Source: PFL42 sp963789825 (GTDB lineage: Bacteria > Chloroflexota > Anaerolineae > Anaerolineales > E44-bin32). From it: a DNA stretch of 64,000 nt. The position numbers were made by a program, and so were the translations under genes. Shown one piece after another: positions 27,308 through 36,212 of the stretch; positions within the stretch are counted from its first letter, which is position 1, and every line of letters starts with the position of its first letter. The notes under the pieces are model-generated. The model had not been told where the DNA came from. It ran no database searches and was given only the letters and a program-made list of their open reading frames with translations. The stretch is from positions 248,001 through 312,000 of the forward strand of contig CAWBME010000006.1 of assembly GCA_963789825.1 (NCBI GenBank), read 5' to 3'.

Positions 27308-28930
27308 ATGACCGCCTCCACCCTTGAGACCCATTCCACGCCCTCGATCCGGCGTTACTTCGGCTGGAGCACTGATCACAAGGTGATCGGGATCCAATAC
27401 CTGGTGACCACGTTCGGCTTCTTCCTGCTGGGTGGCGCGCTGGCAATCCTGATCCGGACCGAACTGTTCAATCCCGGAACGGACTTGTTCAATGGCACCG
27501 AGTACAACCGCCTGATGACCAATCACGGCTCGGTGATGCTGTTCCTGTGGATCATCCCGGTGCTGGCAGGCCTGGGCAACTACCTGGTCCCGTTGATGAT
27601 CGGCGCGCGTGACATGGCGTTCCCACGCATGAATGCTCTCTCCTTCTGGCTGCTGTTCGTGGCCGGCATCGTCATGATCGGTTCGTTCTTCGTCGGCGCC
27701 GCCGAGTCCGGCTGGACGGCCTACGTGCCGCTATCGATCGAGGCGCCCTCCGGCCAGACGCTGTGGGCGGTCAGCGTGATCCTGCTGGGGACCTCGTCGA
27801 TGCTGGGCGCGATCAATTTCCTGACGACGATCGTCACGATGCGCACCGAAGGGATGGCCTTCATGCGCTTGCCGTTGTTCGTGTGGAGCATGATCGCCAC
27901 CTCGCTGCTGGCCCTGCTGGCCACACCGGTGCTGACGGTCGGGCTGGTCCTGATCGCCCTCGACCGGGTGGTCGGCACGGTGTTCTTCTCCGTCGCCCAG
28001 GGTGGCGATCCGATCCTGTGGCAGAACCTGTTCTGGTTCTACTCGCATCCGGCGGTGTACATCATGATCCTGCCGGCGATGGGCATCGTGTCCGAGGTGC
28101 TACCGGTGTTCTCGCGCAAGCCGATCTTCGGTTACACCATGATCGCCTTCTCCAGCATCGCCATCAGCCTGTTGGGAATCACGGTCTGGGCGCACCACAT
28201 GTTCACCAGCGGCATGGACCCGCGCCTGCGTGTCCCCTTCATGATCTCCTCGATGATCATCGCCGTCCCTACCGGCGTGAAGATCTTCTCCTGGCTGGCG
28301 ACGGTCTGGGAGGGCAAGCTGCGTTTCACGACGCCGATGCTGTTCGCCCTGGGGTTCATCTCGATGTTCCTGATCGGCGGTATCACCGGGATCTTCCTCG
28401 CCTCCATCCCGGTGGATCTGCACGTCCATGACAGCTACTTCACCGTGGCCCACCTGCACTTCGTGCTGTTTGGCGGGAGTGTCTTTGCCGTGTACGCCGG
28501 GCTGTACTACTGGTACCCGAAGATCACCGGCCGCATGTACGATGAGCGGCTGGGGAAGGGCCATTTCTGGCTCACCTTCGTTGGCACCAATCTGACGTAC
28601 CTGCCGATGTTCCTCGCTGGCTTGCTGGGTATGCCACGCCGCGTCGCCGACTACGCCCCCGAGTTCACCCTGGTCAACCAGCTGGCAAGCGTCGGCGCCT
28701 TGCTGTTGGCCGTCTCGACCGTGCCCTTTCTATACAACGTTGTGGTGAGCTGGGCGACCGGGCCGAAGGCCGCGGACAACCCGTGGGGGGCCAAGACACT
28801 TGAATGGCAAACTACCTCGCCGCCGCCGGAGCACAATTTCGTTGAGCTTCCCGTCGTGACCGGTATGCCGTACGACTTCGGTGAACCGCTCGGCGTGCCC
28901 GCCGTAGCGCCCGCCGGCGCCGGCGACTGA
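27308..28930 (+). CDS. coxA: cytochrome c oxidase subunit I
   Basis: 540-residue, roughly 12-helix catalytic subunit of a heme-copper oxidase. Heme a ligand in NHGSVMLFLW, CuB ligand with the Tyr cross-link in SHPAVYIMILPAMG, paired CuB histidines AHHMFTSGMD, and the heme a3/a histidines in HDSYFTVAHLHFV. The Tyr in the SHPAVY segment marks an A-type oxidase. Reduces oxygen to water with proton pumping. Start ATG 27308 follows AGGAG. Confidence 0.97.
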   Translation: MTASTLETHSTPSIRRYFGWSTDHKVIGIQYLVTTFGFFLLGGALAILIRTELFNPGTDLFNGTEYNRLMTNHGSVMLFLWIIPVLAGLGNYLVPLMIGARDMAFPRMNALSFWLLFVAGIVMIGSFFVGAAESGWTAYVPLSIEAPSGQTLWAVSVILLGTSSMLGAINFLTTIVTMRTEGMAFMRLPLFVWSMIATSLLALLATPVLTVGLVLIALDRVVGTVFFSVAQGGDPILWQNLFWFYSHPAVYIMILPAMGIVSEVLPVFSRKPIFGYTMIAFSSIAISLLGITVWAHHMFTSGMDPRLRVPFMISSMIIAVPTGVKIFSWLATVWEGKLRFTTPMLFALGFISMFLIGGITGIFLASIPVDLHVHDSYFTVAHLHFVLFGGSVFAVYAGLYYWYPKITGRMYDERLGKGHFWLTFVGTNLTYLPMFLAGLLGMPRRVADYAPEFTLVNQLASVGALLLAVSTVPFLYNVVVSWATGPKAADNPWGAKTLEWQTTSPPPEHNFVELPVVTGMPYDFGEPLGVPAVAPAGAGD

Positions 28931-28952
28931 ACCGAAAGGACACCTGCAGCGC

Positions 28953-29540
28953 ATGACCACAACCACTATCTCTCACGGCGAATCCTTCCGCGCAGGCAAG
29001 GCGCTGCGCCTGGATCACCGCAAACTCGGCATGTGGCTGTTCTTGGCGACCGAGGTGATGCTCTTCGGCGGCCTGCTGACGGCCTTCCTGCATACGAAGC
29101 TCCGTCAACCGGGACTGTCCGTCACGGCTGAATCGCTGCTCTTGGTTGGCTTGAACACCTTCGTCCTGGTGACCTCTAGCTTCATGGTGGCCCAGGCGCT
29201 GGACGCCGCCCGCCGGGACCTGAAAGGCAGGCTGCGCCTGTACCTGCTGGCCACGGCAGCCCTGGGCGTGGTCTTCCTGGCCGGCCAGGCCTATGAGTTC
29301 TCCCTGCTGGCGCAAGAAGGACTAACCCTGACCGGGAGCTTGTTTGGCTCAGCCTTCTTCACCCTGACCGGCACGCATGGGTTGCATGTTCTGATCGGCG
29401 TGGTCTGGGCCCTGGCCAGCCTGCTGGGTGCGCTTCGCCACCGCGGCCTCGCGCCGATCCGGGTGGAGATCTTCGGGCTGTACTGGCACTTCGTCGATAT
29501 CGTGTGGCTGGTTCTGTTCACCGTGATCTACTTGGTGTGA
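28953..29540 (+). CDS. coxC: cytochrome c oxidase subunit III
   Basis: 195 residues, five predicted membrane helices, matching the shorter bacterial subunit III/CyoC type. Signature segments: KLGMWLFLATEVMLFGGLL, a conserved acidic residue in the same helix, GQAYEFSLL, FFTLTGTHGLHVLIGV and a final YWHFVDIVWLVLF. Stabilises subunit I and lipid-bound oxygen channels. Spacing of 22 nt to coxA and 7 nt to the next gene. Confidence 0.93.
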   Translation: MTTTTISHGESFRAGKALRLDHRKLGMWLFLATEVMLFGGLLTAFLHTKLRQPGLSVTAESLLLVGLNTFVLVTSSFMVAQALDAARRDLKGRLRLYLLATAALGVVFLAGQAYEFSLLAQEGLTLTGSLFGSAFFTLTGTHGLHVLIGVVWALASLLGALRHRGLAPIRVEIFGLYWHFVDIVWLVLFTVIYLV

Positions 29541-29547
29541 GGGGAGG

Positions 29548-29835
29548 ATGGCAATGTCGCATTCATCGAGCGACGTCAAACCCACGTCGCAGACGCGGCG
29601 CAACCTCGGTGTGTTCGTGGTGCTGGCCGTCTTGACGGCTGCGGAGCTGGGTCTGGCGGCGAGCGGGGCGAGCGGATTGCGCACAGGCGTGTTCCTGACG
29701 CTATCCCTGGCCAAGGCGACCCTGGTGGCGCTGTTCTTCATGCATCTCAAGGACAATTCGAAAGTCTACGGTCTGACCTTCCTAGCACCGGTGCTCCTGG
29801 TGCTGGTGATGTCGTTGCTGGTCGTGGCGGCGTAG
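29548..29835 (+). CDS. cytochrome c oxidase subunit IV-like (CtaF/CyoD family)
   Basis: 95 residues with three predicted helices. The helix NLGVFVVLAVLTAAELGLA and the motif KATLVALFFMHLKDNSKVY are characteristic of prokaryotic COX4 proteins, small accessory subunits needed for assembly of subunits I and III. ATG 29548 or 29554 are both possible; the first is next to GAGGATGG. Confidence 0.85.
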   Translation: MAMSHSSSDVKPTSQTRRNLGVFVVLAVLTAAELGLAASGASGLRTGVFLTLSLAKATLVALFFMHLKDNSKVYGLTFLAPVLLVLVMSLLVVAA

Positions 29836-29839
29836 CCCG

Positions 29840-30778
29840 ATGCACGCACCGAGCGGCGAGCTGGGGCTGCAGAAGCAGGAGCGCCTGGTGGCCGGAGGGC
29901 CGTGGCGGTCGGTGGTGCGGGACTACGTGCAGCTGACCAAGCCGGTGATCGTCGCCCTGCTGCTGGTAACGACCCTCGCCGGCATGATCGTCGGTTATGG
30001 CGGCTGGCCGGGGGGCACGCTCGTCGGCCTCACCCTGCTCGCCGGCGCACTGACGGCAGGCGGCGCCAGCGCGCTGAACCAGTACATCGATCGCGAGCGA
30101 GATGGCGCCATGCAGCGCACGCGCAATCGCCCGCTTCCGGCTGGGCGGCTGAGCCCCCTGCCAGTCCTGCGGTTCGGGGTGGCGCTCAGCCTGGTGGGTC
30201 TGTTGATCTATGCCCTGGCCGTCAATCTGCTGAGCGCCGGACTGGCGCTCCTCGGATTGGTGTACTACGTGGTGCTCTACAGCCTCATCCTCAAGAACAG
30301 CACCTGGCAAAACATCATCGTCGGGGGCGGCGCCGGCGCGATCCCGCCGATGGTGGGCTGGGCAGCCGCCACCGGCAGCCTGAGCGTCGGGGCGCTGTTC
30401 CTGTTCGCCATCGTGTTCTTCTGGACCCCGCCGCACTTCTGGGCGTTGGCGATGCTGCGAACGCGCGACTATGCCCGCGCCGGTGTGCCGATGCTCCCCG
30501 TGGTGTACGGAGAGGGGGAGACGCGCTGGCAGATCCTGATGTACACGGTGCAGTTGGTGGCGTTGACGCTGCTGGTGCCGTTGGCAGGGATTGGGGGCGG
30601 GGGGGTGTATCTTGCGGCCGCCGCTGCGCTGGGCGCTGGACTGGGCGTTTGTGCATGGCGACTGTGGCGCGTTGGGGGCAACCGCAATGCCTACCAGATG
30701 TACCGCTACTCGAGCATGTATCTGGCACTGATCTTCGCCGCGCTGGTGATCGACACCCTACTCCTCTCCGTCGTCTAG
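29840..30778 (+). CDS. ctaB: protoheme IX farnesyltransferase (heme O synthase)
   Basis: 312-residue UbiA-type prenyltransferase converting heme B to heme O for the oxidase. Nine membrane helices and the two Asp-rich Mg-diphosphate sites: NQYIDRERDGAMQRT and the FFWTPPHFWALA/ARAGVPMLPVVYG region. Last gene of the oxidase operon, 4 nt after subunit IV. Its TAG stop overlaps that of the convergent 30775 gene in the tetranucleotide CTAG. Confidence 0.95.
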   Translation: MHAPSGELGLQKQERLVAGGPWRSVVRDYVQLTKPVIVALLLVTTLAGMIVGYGGWPGGTLVGLTLLAGALTAGGASALNQYIDRERDGAMQRTRNRPLPAGRLSPLPVLRFGVALSLVGLLIYALAVNLLSAGLALLGLVYYVVLYSLILKNSTWQNIIVGGGAGAIPPMVGWAAATGSLSVGALFLFAIVFFWTPPHFWALAMLRTRDYARAGVPMLPVVYGEGETRWQILMYTVQLVALTLLVPLAGIGGGGVYLAAAAALGAGLGVCAWRLWRVGGNRNAYQMYRYSSMYLALIFAALVIDTLLLSVV

Positions 30779-31323
30779 GTTTCCTGGCGGCTGCGATCTC
30801 GCTGGCGCTGCAGGCCCAGGAACACGGCGATCAGCGCCGCCAATCCGCCGATGGGCAATCCAATCACCAGGACTGCGCTCAAGGAAGTGGAGCGCGAGAT
30901 GCGTTCTTCGAAGCGAATCTCGCCGGATCCCGCCTCGCCTTCGATCTGCACGCTGATCTCCCAACGCCCCGCTTCGCTCACCGGCAGATGCACGCCATAC
31001 TCGACAGGATTCGGGGCGATGGCGTGGGTTGCCTGGCCTTCGACCGAGGGCGCCTCACCGTCCAGGTAGTCGGCGCGGGCGAGAACCGTCGCATCCTGGA
31101 CAAGGGCGCCGCTGGCCGCCTCCTCGACCCGGATCTCCAGGTACAGCATCTCGACACGTGGCGGGGTTGGCGATGTGACGACACGGACCAGATAGGGTCC
31201 CGCTGGCTCGTCCTCCAGCCGCACGCGTCGTCCCCCGGTCCCCGGCCCCCCAGCCTCGGCCTGTGCCACCGCAAGCAGCAGCGCAGCCAACACGAGCAGG
31301 GTGGCGGCGATGTGGCGCCGCAT
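30775..31323 (-). CDS. exported FixH-like membrane protein
   Basis: 182 residues: signal peptide (ATLLVLAALLLAVAQAEA), beta-sandwich extracytoplasmic domain with strands PYLVRVVTSP, VEMLYLEIRV and RWEISVQIEG, and a C-terminal anchor (SAVLVIGLPIGGLAALIAVFLG) with a basic tail. The single-domain beta protein with membrane anchor resembles FixH/CcoH assembly factors, but similarity is weak by eye. Two nt after the polyferredoxin gene, so same operon. Alternative: an unrelated copper-resistance-type beta protein. Confidence 0.6.
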   Translation of the reverse strand: MRRHIAATLLVLAALLLAVAQAEAGGPGTGGRRVRLEDEPAGPYLVRVVTSPTPPRVEMLYLEIRVEEAASGALVQDATVLARADYLDGEAPSVEGQATHAIAPNPVEYGVHLPVSEAGRWEISVQIEGEAGSGEIRFEERISRSTSLSAVLVIGLPIGGLAALIAVFLGLQRQRDRSRQET

Positions 31324-31325
31324 GA

Positions 31326-32741
31326 TCAGAGACCACCCAGTGGGCCGCCGCGTGGCTGCATTGGCAGGTTGAAGACCCACAGTGCCGCCACGGTAAGCAG
31401 CGCCAGCGCAATCGCCCAAGGGAGCAGATCCGCCAAGGCGCGCATCGGCTCACGGGCCTGTTGCAGGCTTGCTCGCGCCAGCACGGCGATCGCGGCGAGG
31501 AAGCCCAGGCATACAGCCGCTACCTGTATCGGGAAGATCCACTCCAGGGGAAGGATCGGCCCCAGCCTCCAGTTCGGCGAGCCTGCCCAACCCCATCCAT
31601 GGTCGAGGACGAACGCCTGCAGCGCAGGCACCAGCGTCAGAGCGCCGATGGCGAAGTGGAAGCCGTAGTGGGCAAGCCAGATCCCGATCCCCATGGGGAC
31701 GAACGCCGGGGCGAAGCGCGCGGCGTGAGCCTTCGCCTGAGAGGGCGCGCCGCTCACCCGTGAGCCAATTGTAGAAAGGGACCACACCAGGGCCGCAGGA
31801 AGGGCTACAGTCCCCATTCCAAAGAGGAGGAGCAATCGCAGTCCCTCGCTGTGGACTCCGAGCGACCTCATCCAGGCATCGACGGCAGCTGCCGGCGGCA
31901 CCATCCCGAAGGCGTTGGCGAATCCCATGAACGCCAGGGAGACGAGCAGCGTGGCTCGATCCCATCCGGCCGCCAGACGGCGATCCAGCAGCTGCCGTGG
32001 GCCGAGGCTGGCCGGCAGGGCGATGTTGTCGTATGGGCATGCGCGGACGCAGTCGAGGCAGAGGGTGCAATCCATGTTGGTGCGCATGGCGGGTACGTAG
32101 AGCTCCGTGCCGCAGCCGGCTACTCTTGCGCTGCCGCGTACGCACTCCTTCCCCTCGCATTGGTGGCAGACTTGGGCCGATCGGGCCTGGATTCTCAGGG
32201 GGGAAACGGTAGCGTAGCTGAAATTGAAGGCGCCCAAGGGGCACAGCCACTTGCAGAACGGGGATTCGCGAAAGAGTGCTTCAAGCGCGAAGGAGAGCCC
32301 GAAGAATCCCAGGATCACGATCGCGGTGAGCCGGGGCGTCGCCCAGAGATCCGCCCATTCGTATAGCCAGAATATGACGGCCAGCGAGCCAATCGAAAGC
32401 CACTTGGTGCGCAGGACGCGGGGCCATCGGGGGCCGCGTAGACTGAGCCGGCCTCCGAGCGTGCGAAGCAGGGCGAACGGGCATGCGAAGCAGAACAGGT
32501 TCCCGGCAAAGAGCAAGGCCAGCAGGATCAGTCCGCGATACTCCACCCAGCTGAGGATGGTGCTCAGATTCGCCGCCGCGATCGGATCGCCGGTGAACCC
32601 GTCGTAGACCATGAGCAGGGCGATCAGCAGCAGAAACGTCTGCGCCGCCAGGCAACTCCAGCGCCAGCGGAGCGCACTGCCGATCCCTGGCCAGTGAAGC
32701 ACGTCCGAGGCATCGTGCGGAAGGGTCGGCTCAGTCCGCAA
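31326..32741 (-). CDS. NapH/NosR-like membrane polyferredoxin
   Basis: 471 residues, about ten membrane helices with iron-sulfur cysteine sets facing the cytoplasm: two CxxxCP motifs (FCFACPFALLR and CKWLCPLGAF) and two ferredoxin-like clusters (CHQCEGKEC and CTLCLDCVRACP). This matches the NapH/CcoG/NosR-core family that passes electrons from the quinone pool to periplasmic metalloprotein maturation. With SCO1 and FixH-like neighbours it may supply reductant for copper insertion into the oxidase. Overlaps the upstream lipoprotein gene by 11 nt. No nos or nap genes are present. Confidence 0.8.
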   Translation of the reverse strand: MRTEPTLPHDASDVLHWPGIGSALRWRWSCLAAQTFLLLIALLMVYDGFTGDPIAAANLSTILSWVEYRGLILLALLFAGNLFCFACPFALLRTLGGRLSLRGPRWPRVLRTKWLSIGSLAVIFWLYEWADLWATPRLTAIVILGFFGLSFALEALFRESPFCKWLCPLGAFNFSYATVSPLRIQARSAQVCHQCEGKECVRGSARVAGCGTELYVPAMRTNMDCTLCLDCVRACPYDNIALPASLGPRQLLDRRLAAGWDRATLLVSLAFMGFANAFGMVPPAAAVDAWMRSLGVHSEGLRLLLLFGMGTVALPAALVWSLSTIGSRVSGAPSQAKAHAARFAPAFVPMGIGIWLAHYGFHFAIGALTLVPALQAFVLDHGWGWAGSPNWRLGPILPLEWIFPIQVAAVCLGFLAAIAVLARASLQQAREPMRALADLLPWAIALALLTVAALWVFNLPMQPRGGPLGGL

Positions 32742-33135
32742 CTGGCTCGCCCGCCGGCTCGATGCGTGCCGGCAGCGTTCGCCGCAGCCGCCGTCCGTCG
32801 CTCAAGTCGGCCTCGATTTGCAGGATCCAGTCGCCTGCCATGCTCCAGGAGACTGGGAGCGTGAATTGCGATGCGGGAAGCGAATCGACATCGGCCAGCC
32901 AAGGCGTCATGCCCGGATGGGTCATGTCGGCTTTCAGGCTGAGCGCCGAAACCAGGACCGGCGCGCCGGAGCTATCGACGAAAGCGAGTGTCATCTCTCC
33001 CTCGCCGACCGTTGGCGGCGAGGGGCGGTACTCGGCGGCGATCATGACGTCCGGCGCTTCATCGGGGATGGCGCTCTGCCGGGTGCAGGCTGCACCCATG
33101 AGCAGGACGGAGAGTGTCAGGGCCCGAGGCAGCAT
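32731..33135 (-). CDS. FixH/YtkA-like lipoprotein
   Basis: 134 residues. Leader with a lipobox-like GAACTR, then a single beta-sandwich: VMIAAEYRPSPPTVGEGEMT, LVSALSLKADMTHPGMTPW, FTLPVSWSMAGDWILQIEADL. The MTHPGM segment is characteristic of YtkA/FixH domains, which can bind copper through Met and His. ATG 33135 is chosen because upstream in-frame sequence is not protein-like. Likely works with the downstream polyferredoxin. Confidence 0.7.
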   Translation of the reverse strand: MLPRALTLSVLLMGAACTRQSAIPDEAPDVMIAAEYRPSPPTVGEGEMTLAFVDSSGAPVLVSALSLKADMTHPGMTPWLADVDSLPASQFTLPVSWSMAGDWILQIEADLSDGRRLRRTLPARIEPAGEPVAD

Positions 33136-33391
33136 CCTCAGCCCGGACTTGCTGGCAGTTCGTCCGGTCGACAAGCACGATTTGCGTGGGGCAGGACGCG
33201 TGGCACCCGAGGCGGGCGGCATCATCCATAGCTCTCGCCGGCGCGCGGTCGGACGCCCTCTGTGGCGCCGAGCGCCGGGAGGAAGGACATTGCGCACACC
33301 AGCTCTCTCGGTAAGGATAGCCGGGGAGGATTCCCGCCGGACGCGCAGGATCGGCATCGCAAGGGGAGCATGGGCTGCGTGGGGAGGCGCG

Positions 33392-34045
33392 TCATCCACC
33401 GCTCTCGATGGCGAGCTGCAGATCGGCAAGGATTTCTTCCCGCGGCGTGGCGAAGGGGTAGTTGGTGATCAGCCGGCCCTCGCCGTCGATCAAGAAGACT
33501 CTCGCCGAGTGTGTGAAGGTCACCGCTTGCTCGGTCTGTCCCTCGTGGCCGTGAGAGGAGGCTGCCTGCTCCTCGGGTTGACCGGGCGATTCATCGGCTT
33601 GCGCATAGGCATCGAAGTCGCCGAGAATCGATTGGAGCTGAGCATCGTCTTTCGCCCGCGCGCCCAGGAACTCCGGGTTGAACTTCTCGAGATAGCGGGC
33701 CAGCCGATCCGGCGTGTCGCGCGCAAGGTCGACGGTGACGAAGACCACTTGCGCCTCGTCGGCGGCCTCGCCGAGCTCGGCGAACACCCAACTCAGGTCA
33801 GCCAGTGTCGCGGGACAGAAATCGGGGCAGGAGGTGTAGCCGAAGTACAACAGCAACGGCTTGTCGGAGAAGTCGGACAGTTGGATTGTGCCGCCATCCA
33901 TTGCGTGCAGGCTGAAGTCCGGCGCCTGACGCGGCGGGTCGTACGGCGTTCCATGCCATGCGGGCGCCGCCGCAGCACAAGCCGCCAGCAAGCCGACCAT
34001 CAGTGTTGCAGCAAGCACCCAGTGTGAGATCGAACGGGGAGACAC
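33392..34045 (-). CDS. SCO1/SenC copper chaperone
   Basis: About 217 residues. N-terminal membrane anchor or signal (SHWVLAATLMVGLLAACAA), then a thioredoxin-fold SCO domain with the copper-binding CxxxC in YTSCPDFCPATL and the distal histidine in FTHSARVFLID. A histidine-containing insert (SSHGHEGQTEQ) precedes that His. SCO proteins deliver copper to, or reduce, the CuA site of subunit II. GTG 34045 with GAGG upstream is preferred; no ATG lies between the signal and the promoter. Confidence 0.9.
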   Translation of the reverse strand: MSPRSISHWVLAATLMVGLLAACAAAAPAWHGTPYDPPRQAPDFSLHAMDGGTIQLSDFSDKPLLLYFGYTSCPDFCPATLADLSWVFAELGEAADEAQVVFVTVDLARDTPDRLARYLEKFNPEFLGARAKDDAQLQSILGDFDAYAQADESPGQPEEQAASSHGHEGQTEQAVTFTHSARVFLIDGEGRLITNYPFATPREEILADLQLAIESGG

Positions 34046-34079
34046 GGCACCAACCTCAACTGCGTCCTGAAGCGGTAGT

Positions 34080-34085
34080 ATTGTA
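34080..34085 (-). promoter_or_regulatory. -10 box for the SCO1 operon
   Basis: TACAAT on the minus strand, 35 nt upstream of GTG 34045. -35 not clear. Confidence 0.45.
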
Positions 34086-34118
34086 GCATCCGCAACTTGT
34101 GAAGCAGGAGGAACCCCG

Positions 34119-35093
34119 ATGGAATACCGCCGCCTGGGAACGACGGGATTGAAGGTTTCCGAGCTATGCATGGGCACGATGCAGTTCGGTTGGACGGCGG
34201 ATGAGTCGACCTCACTGGCGATCCTGGACGGCGCCGAGAAGGCGGGGGTGAACTTCATCGACACGGCCGACATCTACTCTCGGTGGGCGCCGGACAATCC
34301 GGGCGGCGTGGCTGAGAGCACCGTCGGCAAGTGGCTGCGCGCCTCGGCTGGACGGCGCGCCCGCATGGTGATCGCCACCAAGGTACGCGGGCCGATGGGC
34401 GAAACCCCCAACGAGCAAGGACTGTCGCGGGCTCATATCCTGCGCGCCGTCGAGGATTCCCTGCGCCGCCTGGGAATCGATGCGATCGATCTCTACCAGG
34501 TCCACTGGCCCGATGACGAGACGACGATCGAGGAAACGCTGAGTGCCCTGGATCGCCTGGTTCAGCAAGGCAAAGTGCTGTACCTCGGCTGCTCGAACTT
34601 CCCGGCCTGGCTGCTGATGCAGGCCCTGTGGGCAGCGGACCGGGAACACTTGACGCCCTTCCAGTGCGTGCAGCCCCACTACAACCTACTCAACCGAGCA
34701 GAGTTCGAGCGCGAGCTTGAAGCTGTGTGCAGGCGCTACGGATTGGGCGTGATCCCCTACAGCCCGCTGGCGGGCGGGTTCCTCTCCGGGAAGTACCGTC
34801 AGGGAGAGGATCCAGCGCCCGGGACGCGTGCCGACTCCAGCAGCCGCATTCAGGGATGGCTGCGTGAGCCGGATTCCTGGGCGGTGTTGGAGAAGCTGCG
34901 CGCCTTGGGAGCGGCGCGCTCTCGGTCACCGCTGCAGATGGCGCTGGGATGGCTGCTCAGCCGACCCGGCATCACCAGCCCGATCATCGGCCCGCGTTCG
35001 CTGGAGCAGCTCCAGGAGAATCTGGGAGCGGTCGGCCTGCGACTGGACGAGGACGAACGGAAGGAGCTCGACGAGGTTTCTGCGTGGAGCTAG
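34119..35093 (+). CDS. aldo/keto reductase
   Basis: 324-residue NADPH-dependent TIM-barrel reductase. Catalytic tetrad visible: Asp in DTADIY with Tyr in the same motif, Lys in VIATKVRGP and His in LYQVHWPD; C-terminal cofactor region PIIGPRSLEQLQENLGA. AGGAGG precedes ATG 34119. Belongs to the Tas/YajO-like group acting on sugar or small aldehyde substrates; the physiological substrate cannot be told from sequence. Confidence 0.92.
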   Translation: MEYRRLGTTGLKVSELCMGTMQFGWTADESTSLAILDGAEKAGVNFIDTADIYSRWAPDNPGGVAESTVGKWLRASAGRRARMVIATKVRGPMGETPNEQGLSRAHILRAVEDSLRRLGIDAIDLYQVHWPDDETTIEETLSALDRLVQQGKVLYLGCSNFPAWLLMQALWAADREHLTPFQCVQPHYNLLNRAEFERELEAVCRRYGLGVIPYSPLAGGFLSGKYRQGEDPAPGTRADSSSRIQGWLREPDSWAVLEKLRALGAARSRSPLQMALGWLLSRPGITSPIIGPRSLEQLQENLGAVGLRLDEDERKELDEVSAWS

Positions 35094-35142
35094 AGGACGC
35101 AGCCGTTGGCTGCGGCACTGGCGCAGTGAAGCGACATAACGG

Positions 35143-35973
35143 ATGACCAAAGCGAGATGGACTCCCCAGGCCCGGCGAGAGGGCGTTCGGCAGGTCGCGG
35201 TGATCACCGGCGCCTCGAGCGGGATCGGCGCTGAATTCGCCCGCCAGCTGGCGCCTGTGGGTATGGGCCTGGTCTTGGTGGCGCGGCGGCGCGATCGGTT
35301 GGAGCGACTCGCCGAGCACCTGGCGGCCATGCACGGCGTGCCGGTCGAAATCGTGGCATGCGATCTGGCCGATCGGAAAGCGCTCGAGGCGCTCGCCGTC
35401 CAATTGGCGGCCCGTTCCGACATCGAGCTTCTGGTCAGCAATGCCGGCCTCGGGCTGGTCGGACGGTTTGCCGCCTCCGATCCAGCGCGGCAGATCTACC
35501 AGCTCGACCTGCATGTCATCGCCTCGACGCGGCTGACGCGGGCGGTTCTCCCGCAAATGGCTGCCCGCCGGGGCGGTGCGATTGTCCAGGTCTCCTCGCT
35601 GGCGGGGGTATTCCCGCGCTTGAGCTCGCCCACCTACGGCCCGAGCAAGGCCTACCTCAATGGCTTCTCCGAGGCCTTGGAGGGCGAGTTGGCTGGCTCA
35701 GGTGTCTGTTTCCAGGCACTGTGCCCGGGCTTCACGCGGACGGAGTTCCACTCGACGCCGGAGTACGCTGGAGTCGACGTCCATGCTCGCGTCCCGAACT
35801 TCCTCTGGCTTTCCGCAGAACAAGTTGTCCAGGAGTCGCTGGCGGGGCTGGCCAGCGGCAAACGCAGGGTGATACCCGGGCGCACCTATCGTTGGCTGGC
35901 CGCTGTCGGGGGAAACGGGTTGGCGCAAGGCCTCGCCTCGCGCTGGCGCGCCGCGCGGCACCGGGCGGGCTAG
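35143..35973 (+). CDS. short-chain dehydrogenase/reductase
   Basis: 276-residue classical SDR. Rossmann glycine motif TGASSGIG, NAG motif SNAGLG, catalytic Ser in VSSLAG and YxxxK in YGPSKAYLN. The C-terminal FCQALCPGFTRTEFH stretch is typical of DltE/YqjQ-like oxidoreductases. Located 49 nt after the aldo/keto reductase; possibly co-transcribed. Substrate unknown. Confidence 0.9.
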   Translation: MTKARWTPQARREGVRQVAVITGASSGIGAEFARQLAPVGMGLVLVARRRDRLERLAEHLAAMHGVPVEIVACDLADRKALEALAVQLAARSDIELLVSNAGLGLVGRFAASDPARQIYQLDLHVIASTRLTRAVLPQMAARRGGAIVQVSSLAGVFPRLSSPTYGPSKAYLNGFSEALEGELAGSGVCFQALCPGFTRTEFHSTPEYAGVDVHARVPNFLWLSAEQVVQESLAGLASGKRRVIPGRTYRWLAAVGGNGLAQGLASRWRAARHRAG

Positions 35974-36171
35974 CCTCGTAGCGAAGACAGGCAACCGTCG
36001 ACCGGGCCAAGGTGAAGCCGGCACTGCAGCCCAGCGCGAGCTTGTGTGCCCGGACCCATCGTGAGCCCCCAAAGCCCGCTCTGGCACGCGAAGCGACGTT
36101 TCCCTGGCAATCCGGAGGGTGAGAGCTCGCCATTGAGGCTTGCGCGCAATTATGGAAAGTATTGCCGAGAG

Positions 36172-36180
36172 TGCTATAAT
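36172..36180 (+). promoter_or_regulatory. extended -10 promoter of the recombinase-PNP unit
   Basis: TGCTATAAT: perfect TATAAT at 36175-36180 with an upstream TG. Start predicted about 36187, 26 nt before ATG 36213. Confidence 0.55.
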
Positions 36181-36212
36181 TCGCTGCGCAACTCCCGCCG
36201 GGGGCACCGAAG

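Noticed and set aside
29902..31668. 588-codon open frame on + overlapping ctaB and the FixH-like gene
   Set aside because: Covers a real gene in another frame and one on the other strand; sequence is arginine-, serine- and proline-rich without motifs.
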